Assembly (NCBI GenBank): GCA_026874595.1
Contig: CM049312.1
Coordinates: 77,539,429-77,603,428, forward strand
DNA length: 64,000 nt
Source: Sipunculus nudus
Taxonomy: Eukaryota > Annelida > Sipuncula > Golfingiida > Sipunculidae
Direction of reading: 5' to 3'
In this document: piece by piece, positions 52,545 to 64,000 of the stretch
Numbering within the stretch: the first letter of the stretch is position 1
Layout of the letters: each line of letters starts with the position of its first letter
Translations under genes and position numbers: made by a program
The notes under the pieces: model-generated
Told to the model about the DNA's origin: nothing
Seen by the model: the letters and a program-made list of their open reading frames with translations, nothing else
Databases searched by the model: none

Positions 52545-54405
52545 GCACACTGCCCACTTAACACTGTTGGTCCAGCTTAGACTGCTCTAAACTAAAATAT
52601 AGCGCAGACAGCCCAGATTTATTGCATTTTATGAGTCTGGAGTGGTCAAGATTTTGTGTGTAAATGGAGCTAATGCCTTAACATCAAGTAGAGATAGGAA
52701 GTGAGATAGTGTCACCTTGAGAAATTTTTTAACATCCTCAAAAGTTTAACAATGCTTTAGGGGTGACATCATGGATAACATCAGGGTAAACCCTAATATT
52801 ATTTTTTGGTACATTGAGTTTGGGTAAGACTGTAAAGTTTATTTTATGTAAAGACTGGAAAATAACAGACCATTTTGTAAATGTGTTATTTTTGGTCATA
52901 AAATTAAAGTGACTATATCACTTATTCACTGCTTGAATGCATTTTTCCGCAGGAAGAAATAGTATCAAATTTATGGACAGTTTATTATCTAGTATCTACT
53001 GCTCTATGATGATTAGATATTTCATAGTTGATTATTGGATGGATGAATGCCACTGAAGAAAAATCCAAAATGCCATTTGAAGATAAATTGATATAAATGT
53101 ATTGCCTTGCATTTGCCATCCTTAGTGCCATATATATATTGACTTATGGACTATGAATTTGATTAAAATATATGTAAAATATAAGAATAATTTAAACAAA
53201 GAATCAGACATTTGTGTTCTTTGAAAGATTTCTCAACATTGAGTTTCAGACTTGCCACAATACCAATTGGTGAAAATTGTGCATTTTTTAATGAGTCTTG
53301 TTTTCTGAAGATGTTTTAGGCTGTATAGTTCAGAGTGAAACTGTTTGTATGTGTGGTGAAAATTCTTGTTAACTGTATTCAAGCCAGTTCATGATTGTCC
53401 TATTCCGCATTAACTTTCCAAGACTTCTCAACAAAAGGTGGTCAAAAATTATGGCAGGTGGCTTGAGGTACAAGTAATTGGAGAGCCTCACTCAGCTGAT
53501 TGGCTTACGTTCAGGTTTACTCAGAGCACTCATACATATAGCGTCACTTGAACATAAATACAAGAGTATATCTGAAACTCTTAATTTTTGCTTGAAATAG
53601 AATTTGAATCTCACCCTCATAAATAAAATCCTCTTATTTTAAATGCTATATAAGTAAGGAAATGACGGTGAAACTGTTGTGTATACCTGACTTTTGGGCT
53701 TTGAGAGTAATTCGATCATATCAGTCTGATTGAAAAAGGGTATGAAAACATGTTGTTGGTTGCTCTTAGCTATTTTATGGGGTCAGACTGTACTAGGATC
53801 AAGCAGTACTCATTTTGACAGTGCTCCAAATGATCATATATATTGTCACACAGAACCACATCAGAAATGGTGGATGATAAATTTAAAATTTAATAGCCTT
53901 GGCATAAACAAAACTGTCATAGACGAAATGCCACAAACATATGTATCTTGCAGAAAATGCATCTTGCAGTATGTAAAATATTATATTTTTCCTGCATGAG
54001 GTTTTGTTTTAGTAATTTTAAGTCTTAAATTAACATTTTAATATGCAGCACAATATCTAAGGAATTATTACTCATATTCACTTCTAATTAAGTTGACAGA
54101 TTCATCTTATATAGGTATCCTGACCTGATTGGGTTTTGGTCACATGTGGTTCTTTTCATATTTCAAATTAAACATTTTATACATGATGCATTATCACAAA
54201 AAAAGTGTTATTTACATCAGTTTCTAATTAACAAGTCAGGTATACATTTTATGAAGCTTCTCACCAGGTTAAGGTTAAATGCATTCTTGGTTTATTTTCT
54301 TATTTTTATTCTGAATTCTACATTTGTTGTTTATAGGTCAAATCCAAGATTCCATTACACACCAAGTACACATCTCTTTCATTACATGGGGACAGGGAAT
54401 AAAGC
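52545..54405. other. AT-rich intron sequence
   Basis: No gene or recurring repeat recognised; open frames around 53730-54420 do not resemble known proteins. Confidence 0.45.
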
Positions 54406-55015
54406 CTGCTGGCCATTTTAAGCAGCCTTAGGCATGCTATGTTGATGCCATGGTGATGCAGCATCTGTGTGTCTCGTGTCCGTCACAGTTTACAAAAAAA
54501 TGCTTCTTAAATACTTCTTTAATGTCTTGTCTGATTTTGATTCTGTTTTTTTCTGAGAGGGTAAGGTTTGGGCTTTTACACTTCTGTACATGATATTGAA
54601 ATTGTTTTAGTGTGCAAATTTATGTAAATTAACTTTGTTTTTAATAACTTCCTTTATTTCTTGACTGATTTTGATTTATTTGTTTTATCTGATAGAGCAG
54701 GGTGTGGGCTTTTAAACTTCTACACAGAAATTTTATATTAATTAAATATGCAAATTCATGCAATTTTTTTTGTTCAAAATATATTAAATCACCAAAAAAA
54801 AATGCTGCTTCTTTATTTTGTGACTGATTTTGAGTCAACTTGTTTTATCTGATTGGTCATGCAGTCACCTTTTAAACTTTTACGCAGAGTTTGCGACCTG
54901 CAGGAGGGTTCTCCTGAAATACCGACTTTCTGTGAAGAAAAGTTGATTCCAAGCACCTACTGAAAATTGCATAATATTATGTTGCTGCGGCACCAGATGA
55001 GCACCTTAGAAATCA
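54406..55015. repeat. interspersed repeat with about three diverged tandem units
   Basis: TTCTTTAATGTCTTGTCTGATTTTGAT, TTCCTTTATTTCTTGACTGATTTTGAT and TTCTTTATTTTGTGACTGATTTTGA start units of about 130-175 bp (near 54510, 54648, 54810; shown in outline), each with GGGCTTTTA.ACTTCT. The ends are GTGATGCAGCATCTGTGTGT on the left and TGCTGCGGCACCAGATGAGC on the right, the two sharing a loose inverted relation. Confidence 0.55.
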
Positions 55016-56590
55016 TTGATATTCAGGTCTAGCTTTTTGATGTAATAATTTCTTTGGAGGGATATCTTGGCAAGAACAAAAAAATGTAACATTTCTATCA
55101 AGGACTAGCTGCTCATTCACTAGGAAAAATTATAAATTGTTGATATATCTGTAAAAAAATAGGGACAGTGATACTGTAAAACCAAAATGATTTTGGGTAT
55201 GGCCTTCGTTCATCATTCTTTTGTTGGGTGAAAAAGATGAATATTAAACTTAGCTAAACCTGTTAACATAAAAATCAGCTCCTACTCTGTGACTGCATTT
55301 TCTGTGAATTTGACTTTTTTTGTGTGTATTTTTGGTTCTTTTCTGTCTCATTGGAGTCATGGATTTGGTGATCAACTCTTTTGGTCTGTCCATCTGTCTA
55401 TCCAACTGTCTGTCTGTAAAAAATTTTATAAGTGATGCATTATTTAAAAACTAATCTAAAAATACATTTTCAGTGAAAAAAATTTTGATATATACTATTT
55501 CTTTCATGCTTTAATAGTTCAGTTTGGACAAGAATGGGACACTTCAAATGTTTTTTGTGTGTAAATGTCCAGCATATGTGTCACAATTAACTTGTGGAAA
55601 ATGCCCTTATCTTTAATTCCTGCAGGGGAATGTGCAATGTACGTTTCTGAGATTTGGAGCAACATTGAATATATACACATAATTAGTATACAAAGCACAT
55701 CATTTTTCAGTTAGTGATAGAAAAATCGGGAATTGTTGCTAATTTGACTCTTTTTTTCACTTTTTATTTCAAAGAAGGCTACAACAGCTCTTTTAAAAAG
55801 AGTACATGCTCTTTTTTGTATCATTTACTTTTGTCAGGCCTGTCTTAATCATCCACTTCTGATAAATGGACAAGTGCATCATAAGGTCACCTCCTCTGAT
55901 CTTAAGGTTTTAGTCACACTTGGCTGATTTTTTAATATATTTTCCTCCCTTTTGTGATGTCTCAATGAGCATTACAAGGATCCAGTAATAATTAAAATAG
56001 CAGGTGTATAATCTCATGTGTCTCATCATTAGGTTCTGGTCTTTCTTGGCTGATATTGTATATATATTTTTTTTTTTAATTCAGTTTCAAATTTGAACAT
56101 TTCTAATATTTTCCACTGCAACTCATTTACATAATTATTCAAATGGCAGGTGTATCATATGGGCCTGCTACTTAGGTATTGATCACTTAAATTATTATTG
56201 ACTTTGGGGTGAAATTTTTAATTCTAGTATTAACATATCATATGTTACACAATTATCTTATAAAAAATCAATTCCTTATATTACAGATTCTACAATAACT
56301 CTGATTGTGGACATTTCTGTCTCGCTTTATGGATATTTTTCTCACTGTCTCATCTTGACCATACCTCAAAATTATCCACACACCATGCATGTCTAATTTT
56401 TGTCAGCTTTGTGCCTTTAATGGTCTGAATTAAGCAGACAGTAATTATATTTTTTATCTAGTTATTTCAACAGGAAGCACAAAAAAAAACCAAGCTTTCT
56501 ATTAATCTACCTGACTATCTATCTTGTTGACTGATCAAATCATTGCAAGGTTTTCTTGAAAATTGAAAGCTTACTAAGAATTCAATTGAG
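55016..56590. other. intron sequence with weak internal similarity
   Basis: A GTCTGTCCATCTGTCTATCC run lies near 55383, as in other interspersed repeats here. Short segments around TTCTTGGCTGAT and CACACTTGGCTGATTTTT recur between 55900 and 56070. No gene. Confidence 0.4.
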
Positions 56591-57410
56591 TGACTTTTAT
56601 GAACTACACGTTTTTAGCTGCAGATAAAAGCTTCTGCGTTATCTGTAGAAGCCAATTAATACTCACATGAAAACACCGGCAGCACGCCCTCCCAGAACAA
56701 ATGTAACCCAATGCATTCATATTGAGCTTTACTGAAGGCAACATTTGTGATTGAGTAGCCAGCAATGAAACTCCCCATCATAACAAGTATTGTCCTGACA
56801 TTACACTTCAAGAAAGATGCTAGAAAGGCTGCACACAATGGGGGGATCAGATTTCTCCACCAGGGCCTCAACTATTATCAGTAACGGCACAAGGGGCCTA
56901 TTGTTTCTACCTTAACACTGTGATAGGGGCCAGCTTTCTTAATTAGATACAACAATGTAATGAACAACAGGGCTGCACACTTTATGGCCACTGCAGAAAG
57001 GGATTCCTGTCCGTGACTTTAATTGTGTTTATGACTTGCACAGTTGGTGGTCGCACAATCATCCTGTCGCAAATTTCTTGTATTTCATGACGGATGATGC
57101 TCTGCCTCGCACATCGCTGTCGGCCTGGCAGGTTGTCCCACACTTGAGCGTTATTGTGAGGCGATGTTGTGCATACTGTGGTGACGACGTTTTACTTTGT
57201 ATACCATCCTCCACCGATGACAGAAACCACTGGTCCCCCTTCACCCTCCCAGCAGGGGGCAGCACTCAAGAGCTCTCAGATTTGTTGTGCTCAGTGATTT
57301 ATTTACTGACACATAGGGTTTGTGATCAACTGGCTTTCAGCATGGGGTTGTCTGTGCACCAGAGAAAAGCCACTCACTCCTCTTTACATCTACACATCCA
57401 TTGATTCATA
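56591..57410. promoter_or_regulatory. repeat-poor, GC-richer block, candidate regulatory DNA
   Basis: Balanced composition, no repeat signature and many words of the type ATTGTTT/ACAATG and CTTAATTAGATAC. A + strand frame of 122 codons at 57036-57404 has no recognisable domain and low plausibility as a gene. Regulatory role is inference. Confidence 0.28.
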
Positions 57411-57477
57411 CTGTTCTACAGTACAGTTGTCCATAAAATCAGTATCTAAAGTATATTGGCTTAATGAATTTCAATAA

Positions 57478-58055
57478 TAATAACAAATATAAAAAGTTTA
57501 CAACATTTAAATTAGATTCTGTGGTTTAAATAAGGTTAATATTTCAGTGAAATCTCAAAGTTAGTGTCTTCGTCTAGAATATTGGATAAATTGAAGAAAA
57601 TCTATAGATTGATAGTCATGTTGATTCAGTGTATTTATTTATGTATGGCTTTTAACAAAATGTGTTTGGAAATTAAATTTCTTATGATCTGTTCGATGTT
57701 TATCTTCTTGTCATTTGTAGATTTTGTTTGTACCATTTGCCCATCAATATCAAGATTTTCTTTATTCATATGCCGACCAGCATCAAGATTTTGTTTGTAT
57801 CATTAGCCCATCAATATCATTATTTTTTTTGTTACAACATTATATTTGTTATAATCTGTTATATAAGATTTTGTTTACCATTGGCCCACCAATATCAATA
57901 TTTTGTTTATAACATTTGCTCACCAATATCAAGATTTTGTTTGTACCATAAGCATACAAGCATCAAGATTTTGTTAATACCACTGGCCCCTCAGCATCAA
58001 GATTTTCTTTATTCCATTTGCCCACCAATATCAAGATTTTTTTTGTACCTTTGGC
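57478..58055. repeat. unique lead-in plus ~34-bp degenerate tandem array
   Basis: 57478-57530 recurs at 61456-61508. From about 57719 the motif ATCAAGATTTTGTTTGTACC followed by ATTTGCCCATCAAT repeats about ten times with drift, period near 34 bp. It runs straight into the next array with the same period. Confidence 0.75.
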
Positions 58056-58440
58056 CCAACAGGTAACTTAATGTCCAACCTCCAGGTGGCCAACAGGTAA
58101 CTTAATGTCCAACCTCCAGGTGGCCAACCTCCAATTGGCCAACAGGTAACTTAATGTCCAACCTCCAGGTGGCCAACAGGTAACTTAATGTCCAACCTCC
58201 AGGTGGCCAACAGGTAACTTAATGTCCAACCTCTAGGTGGCCAACAGGTAACTTAATGTCCAACCTCCAGGTGGCCAACAGGTAACTTAATGTCCAACCT
58301 CCAGGTGGCCAACAGGTAACTTAATGTCCAGCCTCCAGGTGGCCAACAGGTAACTTAATGTCCAACCTCCAGGTGGCCAACAGGTAACTTAATGTCCAGC
58401 CTCCAGGTGGCCAACAGGTAACTTAATGTCCATCCTCCAG
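58056..58440 (+). repeat. 34-bp minisatellite, eleven copies, with splice-site-like words
   Basis: Unit: CCAACAGGTAACTTAATGTC then CAACCTCCAGGTGG. Eleven copies of GGTAACTTAATGTCC are present, with one extra short piece (CAACCTCCAATTGG) near 58126. Copies are nearly identical, so the array is young. Each unit contains CAGGTAAC and CCAGGTGG, both resembling 5' splice sites. Confidence 0.92.
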
Positions 58441-58697
58441 GTTTCCAGATTTGAAATCCATGAATACTTTATGGAATATCATAAACATTGACAAACCAAA
58501 TAAAATACAGAAATAGACAAACATTGGTAAAAACTTAGCATTGTTTCACTTTAAAGGTCAGAGAAAATGCAGCCTCTTTGCATACACAAGTGCTATAAAT
58601 TTGCTGACCTTCAGAAATATTCTAGTATATATATTTTTTCTTTATCAGAATGTTAAAGTTATGTATAATTTGTGGTATATCTAAATTATGTTTTCAG
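58441..58697. other. intron end before exon at 58698
   Basis: About 250 bp of AT-rich sequence between the minisatellite and the acceptor TTATGTTTTCAG. Confidence 0.6.
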
Positions 58698-58859
58698 GAA
58701 GTTATGAGCAGTCACCAAACACACTACTGGAAGGCTACCCCAGCTGGCCAGAACCCCACCCCCCTGTGAAGGGTGGAGAAGTAGCAGAAGATAAGATACG
58801 AGAATCACTGGAGGAGGCCATGACAGAATCTCCACAGAAAGGCCAGTCTGGGAAGCCAG
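58698..58859 (+). CDS. BCAS3: BCAS3 internal exon, C-terminal region
   Basis: 162-bp exon between ATGTTTTCAG (ending 58697) and GTAGGTG (from 58860). Two bases complete a Gly codon with the exon ending at 16064; 53 codons follow and it ends in phase 1. It encodes SYEQSPNTLLEGYPSWPEPH, then a Gly/Glu stretch and DKIRESLEEAMTESPQKG. Human BCAS3 has TFDRSVTLLEVCGSWPE and later EEGLRERLADAMAESPSRD (from memory), so LLE..SWPE and R-E-x-L-x-x-A-M-x-E-S-P align. The second motif looks like a short amphipathic helix. Roughly 60-80 further residues are expected in downstream exons, none of which I found before 64000. The exon is sandwiched between minisatellites at 58056-58440 and 58981-62335. Confidence 0.93.
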
Positions 58860-58980
58860 GTAGGTGATGAGTTAGCATTATAAGTACTGACAATGTCGTA
58901 CAGTTAAACTATGTGGGTAAAATGTATATGTCATAACAACAGACTGGCAGGCAAACATTGTATACATTACCACATTAATC

Positions 58981-61900
58981 TCATGTTTGAACACCATCAG
59001 GTGCTCATGTTTAAACACCATCAGGTGCCCATGTTGAAACACCATCAGGAGCTCATGTTTAAACACCATTAGGTGCCCATGTTGAAACACCATCAGGTGC
59101 CCATGTTTAAACACCATAAGGACCATGTTTAAACACCATCAGGTGCTCATGTTAAAACAGCATCAGGAGCTCATGTTTAAACACCATCAGGTGCCCATGT
59201 TGAAACACCATCAAAAGCTCATGTTTAAACACCATCAGGAGCCAATGTTTAAACACCATCAGGTGCTCATGTTTAAACACCATCAGAAGCTCATGTTTAA
59301 ACACCATCAGGAGCCAATGTTTAAACACCATCAGGTGCTCATGTTTAAACACCATCAGGAGCTCATGTTTAAACACCATCAGGAGCCAATGTTTAAACAC
59401 CATCAGGTGCTCATGTTTAAACACCATCAGGTGCTCATGTTTAAACACCATCAGAAGTTCATGTGTAAACACCATCAGAAGCTCATGTTTAAACACCATC
59501 AGGAGCTCATGTTTAAACACCATCAGGAGTTCATGTGTTAACACCATCAGGAGCTCATGTTTAAACACCATCAGGTGCCCATGTTGAAACACAATCAGGT
59601 GCCCATGTTTAAACACCATAAGGACCATGTTTAAACACCATCAGGAGCTCATGTTTAGACACCATCAGGAGCCAATGTTTAACCACCATCAGAAGCTCAT
59701 GTTTAAACACCATCAGAAGTTTATGTGTAAACACCATCAGAAGCTCATGTTTAAACACCATCAGGAGCCAATGTTTAACCACCATCAGAAGCTCATATTT
59801 AAACACCATCAGAAGTTCATGTGTAAACACCATCAGAAGCTCATGTTTAAACACCATCAGGAGCTCATGTTTAAACACCATCAGGAGCTCATGTTTAGAC
59901 ACCATCAGGAGCCAATGTTTAACCACCATCAGAAGCTCATGTTTAAACACCATCAGAAGTTTATGTGTAAACACCATCAGAAGCTCATGTTTAAACACCA
60001 TCAGGAGCCAATGTTTAACCACCATCAGAAGCTCATATTTAAACACCATCAGAAGTTCATGTGTAAACACCATCAGAAGCTCATGTTTAAACACCATCAG
60101 GAGCTCATGTTTAAACACCATCAGGAGCTCATGTTTAAACACCATCAGGTGCTCATGTTTAAACACCATCAGGTGCCCATGTTGAAACACCATCAGGTGC
60201 CCATGTTTAAACACCATAAGGACCATGTTTAAACACCATCAGGAGCTCATGTTTAGACACCATCAGGAGCCAATGTTTAACCACCATCAGAAGCTCATGT
60301 TTAAACACCATCAGAAGTTCAAGTGTAAACACCATCAGAAGCTATTGTTTAAACACCATCAGGAGCTCATGTTTAAATAACATCAGGAGCTCATTTTTAA
60401 ACACCATCAGGAGCTCATGTTTAAACACCATCAGGAGCTCATGTTTAAACACCATCAGGTGCTCATGTTTAAACACCATCAGGTGCTCATGTTTAAACAC
60501 CATCAGGTGCTCATGTTAAAACACCATCAGGAGCTCATGTTTAAACACCATCAGGTGCTCATGTTTAAACACCATCAGGTGCCCATGTTGAAACACCATC
60601 AGGTGCCCATGTTTAAACACCATAAGGACCATGTTTAAACACCATCAGGAGCTCATGTTTAGACACCATCAGGAGCCAATGTTTAACCACCATCAGAAGC
60701 TCATGTTTAAACACCATCAGAAGTTCAAGTGTAAACACCATCAGAAGCTATTGTTTAAACACCATCAGGAGCTCATGTTTAAATAACATCAGGAGCTCAT
60801 TTTTAAACACCATCAGGAGCTCATGTTTAAACACCATCAGGAGCTCATGTTTAAACAGCATCAGGTGCTCATGTTTAAACACCATCAGGTGCTCATGTTT
60901 AAACACCATCAGGTGCTCATGTTAAAACACCATCAGGAGCTCATGTTTAAACACCATCAGGTGCCCATGTTTAAACACCATCAGGATCCTATGTTTAAAC
61001 ACCATCAGGAGCTCATGTTTAAGCACCACCTGGAGCTCATGTTTAAACAACATGAGAAGCTCATGTTTTAACACCATCTGAAGCTCATTTTTAAACAACA
61101 TCAGGAGCCAATATTTAAACATCATCAGGTGCTCATGTTAAAACACAATCAAAAGCTCATGTTTAGACACCATCATATGCTCACATTTAGACATCTTTAG
61201 GTGTTCATGTTTAGACACCTTCAGGAGAATATGTTTAAACACCATCAGGTGTTCATGTTTAACACCATCACGAGCTCATGTTTAAACCCCTACAGGAGCT
61301 CATGTTTAAACCCCATCAGGAGCCTATGTTTAAACACCATCAGGAGCTCATTTTTAAAACATCAACAGGAGCTCATGTTTAAACAACATCATAAGCTCAT
61401 GTTTAAACACAATCAGGTGCCCATGTTTAAACACCATTAGGTCCATGGAACAAATAACAAATATAAAAAGTTGATAACATTTAAATTAGATCCTGTGGTT
61501 TACCTTTGGCCCCCTATATCAAGATTTTATTTATACCACCCCCCCCCCCCCCCATGTTTTAACACCATCAGGTGCCCATGTTTAAACACCATCAGGAGCT
61601 CATGTTTAAACACCATCAGAAGCTCATGTTTAAACACCATCAGATGCTCATATTTAAACACCATCAGGTGCTCATGTTTGAACACCATCAGGTGCTCATG
61701 TTTAAACACCATCAAGTGCTCATGTTTAAACAGCATCAGGCGCTCATGTTAAAACAGCATCAGGAGCTCATGTTTAAACAACATCAGAAGCTCATGTTTA
61801 AACACAATCAGGAGCTCATGTTTAAACAACATCAGGAGCTCATTTTTTAACACCATCAGGAGCTCATGTTTAAACACCATCAGGAGCTCATGTTTAAACA

Positions 61901-62335
61901 CCATCAGGTGCTCATGTTTAAACACCATCAGGTGCTCATGTTTAAACACCATCAGGTGCTCATGTTTAAACACCATCAGGTGCTCATGTTTAAACACCAT
62001 CAGGTGCTCATGTTTAAACACCATCAGGTGCCCATGTTTAAACACCATCAGGAGCCCATGTTTAAACACCATCAGGAGCCCATGTTTAAACACCATCAGG
62101 AGCTCATGTTAAAGCACCACCTGGAGCTCATGTTTAAACAACATGAGAAGCTCATGTTTTAATACCATCAGAAGCTCATGTTTAAACAACATCAGGAGCC
62201 AATATTTAAATGCCATCAGGTGCTCATGTTTAAACACCATCACATACTCATGCTTAGACATGGGCAGGTGCTCATGTTCAGACACCATCAGGTGCTCATG
62301 TTCAGACACCATCAGTTGCTCATGTTCAGACTTGA
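58981..62335. repeat. 24-bp minisatellite, about 135 copies, with higher-order structure
   Basis: Unit ATGTTTAAACACCATCAGGA then GCTC or TGCC/TGCT. As 24 is a multiple of 3, several frames on both strands stay open for up to 205 codons, giving peptides such as MFKHHQEL and MVFKHELL; copies differ freely at all positions, so coding is unlikely. A shortened 22-bp unit (ATAAGGACC) recurs with GACC at 59121, 59623, 60221 and 60627, spaced 502, 598 and 406 bp, each equal to a whole number of 24-bp units minus 2. A 240-bp block (from about 59628) is repeated at once (from about 59868), and a 406-bp block from 60221 is repeated from 60627. The array is broken at 61445-61555 by non-array DNA, and the ends (61080-61440, 62140-62335) are more diverged. 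Confidence 0.92.
61445..61556. repeat. duplicate of the 57478 region inside the 24-bp array
   Basis: AACAAATATAAAAAGTTGAT followed by AACATTTAAATTAGATCC and TGTGGTTTA matches 57480-57530, then CTTTGGCCCC ... ATATCAAGATTTTATTTATA matches the start of the 34-bp array at 57719. A poly-C tract (61541-61552) closes it. No exon sequence was carried along. Confidence 0.8.
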
Positions 62336-62690
62336 TTGTTGTGTCAGTGTTAAATTAACTACAAACACAAAGGATTATGTCTGAATGTTGTGAATATAGC
62401 CTGTATGGTCAATTTTGTGAATGGTCCGCATGGTTGAATTTAATTTTTCATGAAGTCATTTTAGTAACTAATTATGCCAGTAAGGTTTCAATTAAAAGTG
62501 ATGCAATAGGACATCAGAAAGACATGGTTTTGTTTTCTGTAATATCATGTTATCATGTGTCGCTGGTACTTTTGCTACGGTGGTATACTGGTCCTAAAAA
62601 TAACCTTATAAAAAGCTTCCATTCATAAAGTCTGGCTTGGCAGATGTTCATGCTTCAATAAATTATATTTTGACTAATGTATTAAATTTT
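62336..62690. other. intron sequence after the minisatellite
   Basis: No gene or repeat recognised; an 83-codon frame at 62377-62628 does not resemble the BCAS3 C-terminus. Confidence 0.45.
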
Positions 62691-63720
62691 TACAAAGTGT
62701 CAGTGCCCTGATAACGACTATTCAGCTCCGATTTATTATGGCATGCACAAAACTGCCAACTCTCTCAATGGCCGTTGATGTTGGGAAATAATTTCATAAC
62801 ACAATACTTAATTGTAAAAGCCTTGTTGAATTAGTGAGTTGTTAGAACATAAAGCGTGGCTGGTATCCCTGGCAATGATGTGACAAGTGTACACCGTCAC
62901 TCTCCTGCCAGGGAGTCATAAAAGGACAAATGTACGATTTTATTGATTTGACACCTGCAGTATGATAAATTGTCCTCGTCAGTGGAACAATATCATCTGA
63001 CTTTTATTTTACAAGATACCGTCTGCATTCCATCAAATTTTAATAACTGTATATTATAATTTTGCTGTTGGGCAAAACCACATTTTGATGTGGTTGATGG
63101 ACATTGAGGAACAGAGGAAAGCACTATGTTTTCTGACATAGTTGATGTTGAAGCAGTGTTTCAGAGTTTAGCATCATGGTGCGAGCATTCACGCCCCCAA
63201 CACCTGGTGCATGCTTTGTGATTAATGCCAAGTCTATCAGGGGCCATAAATAACAAGTTAACGATCGCCTTAATTGTTTCACAAAACACAGCTTTTAATT
63301 GATACGAAAAACTGAAGCGTCATTAATGTCACAATATAAGTGAATATTAGCTCGAGAGTAGAGGAGTCTTATTGATAAATTTGATAATAAAATCACCTGT
63401 TGCCTCATTCGTCCTTTGATCCAATGGTCAGGGGCTGTTTTTGTAATCAGTAGGCATGCTGGTTAATTAACTGCAAGTTTATTATCTACCTGTCAAAGCC
63501 TTGTGAACTTGCTGCATCACCAACATGAATGAGAATAGTAACTGGGGTCCTAATTTACGAGGTACTTTTCTGACAGTCCTCATTGCTGTTAATGCTGGCT
63601 GTGTCAGCTTCTGATTGTCTGTAATCAGCTGCTGTTATTTGTATTAACGATTTCTCATCAATTTCAAGAATTTCTTAAGTGGCTTACTAACACCCTAAAT
63701 GCAGTTCTGTGCAGGTGATT
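62691..63720. promoter_or_regulatory. repeat-poor block, candidate regulatory DNA
   Basis: Free of simple repeats, with repeated homeodomain-like words (TTTAATTG, TTAATTGTTTCACA, GGTTAATTAACTGC) and CCATAAATAAC, GGCCATAAATA. No frame fits the expected next BCAS3 exon. Regulatory role is inference. Confidence 0.28.
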
Positions 63721-64000
63721 TGTGTTATGTACAGGATAAATTTAGCACAGTCAACAGAATTAAAATAAGTCATTACACAAGGATTTATAAAGATGTGACT
63801 GGTAAAAAGCTGTTGTTTGATGTGTGAGTATGTGTATATATTCATGAAAAAATAGCTATTTCCATGTGCGCATATATGTGTGAACTGGCAGACATATATG
63901 TTGGTACTGTGGATCTAGCAGTGCTTCCTTAAAAGGATGGTACAGTGACATCATTTTACCCTGAATACCCGAGACCCTGTGCATGAAAATTGCCTCTGTG
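63721..64000. other. intron sequence to window end
   Basis: Nothing recognised. The next BCAS3 exon should lie further downstream. Confidence 0.45.

Noticed and set aside
57036-57404. 122-codon frame in a GC-richer block as a nested gene
   Set aside because: There is no recognisable domain, promoter or splice context, and an overlapping frame on the other strand is also open. Noncoding regulatory DNA is more likely.
58056-58440. CRISPR-like look of regular repeats
   Set aside because: The units are contiguous tandem repeats without unique spacers, in an animal intron.
58878-62312. Several long frames of the MFKHHQEL and MVFKHELL types on both strands
   Set aside because: The 24-bp unit is a multiple of three and lacks stops, so frames stay open by arithmetic. 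Both strands are equally open and changes fall at all codon positions.

Overview
The window is nuclear DNA of a multicellular animal. It is AT-rich, has introns, and is crowded with transposon debris and minisatellites. The repeat families look molluscan: elements opening with TTTTTAGCTCAGCTGA and then runs of GTCCGTCC, and an element opening with ATGCCCCCGCC. A bivalve or other mollusc is my best guess, from recollection of such repeats and not from a search.

The only protein gene I can support is a + strand run of five exons (6990-7084, 11349-11440, 12156-12346, 15931-16064, 58698-58859) encoding the C-terminal part of BCAS3. BCAS3 is a WD40 beta-propeller protein (rudhira in mouse) linked to cytoskeleton, cell migration and phagophore membranes. 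All exons have AG/GT boundaries, the phases join into one frame of 224 codons, and landmarks such as [26 protein letters not shown] and EAMTESP resemble human BCAS3 as I remember it. Earlier exons and the C-terminal end lie outside the window. A sixth, putative cassette exon (14391-15041) would add 217 residues, mostly 18 copies of an 11-residue Ser/Glu/Lys/Arg repeat, without breaking the frame.

Layout: 1-6989 is intron with old repeats, a 2.65 kb Helentron-like element and a palindromic cluster. 7085-11348 is almost filled by a second copy of that element, itself interrupted by a nested 1.18 kb element with a clean empty site to compare against; the outer copy ends 12 bp before an exon. 11441-15930 holds a 49-bp array of donor-like sites, a 1.4 kb element with perfect 25-bp terminal inverted repeats, and the putative cassette exon. 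16065-58697 is a single 42.6 kb intron mixing transposons, minisatellites, SINEs and several repeat-poor blocks (about 20.0-20.9, 29.6-30.7, 33.4-36.3, 41.4-43.3 and 56.6-57.4 kb) that could be regulatory. 58860-64000 is intron with a 3.3 kb array of a 24-bp unit and one more repeat-poor block.

Two themes stand out. First, several repeat families share one architecture (5' hairpin, 3' subterminal inverted copy of its arm, in two of them a terminal hairpin followed by CTAG, and T-rich insertion sites) typical of Helentron-derived non-autonomous elements; one copy retains a decayed fragment resembling an endonuclease domain. Second, BCAS3 is known in other animals as a host of regulatory elements for a neighbouring Tbx2/3 gene, which makes the repeat-poor intron blocks worth comparing across species. 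No RNA gene, CRISPR array or nested protein gene was found.
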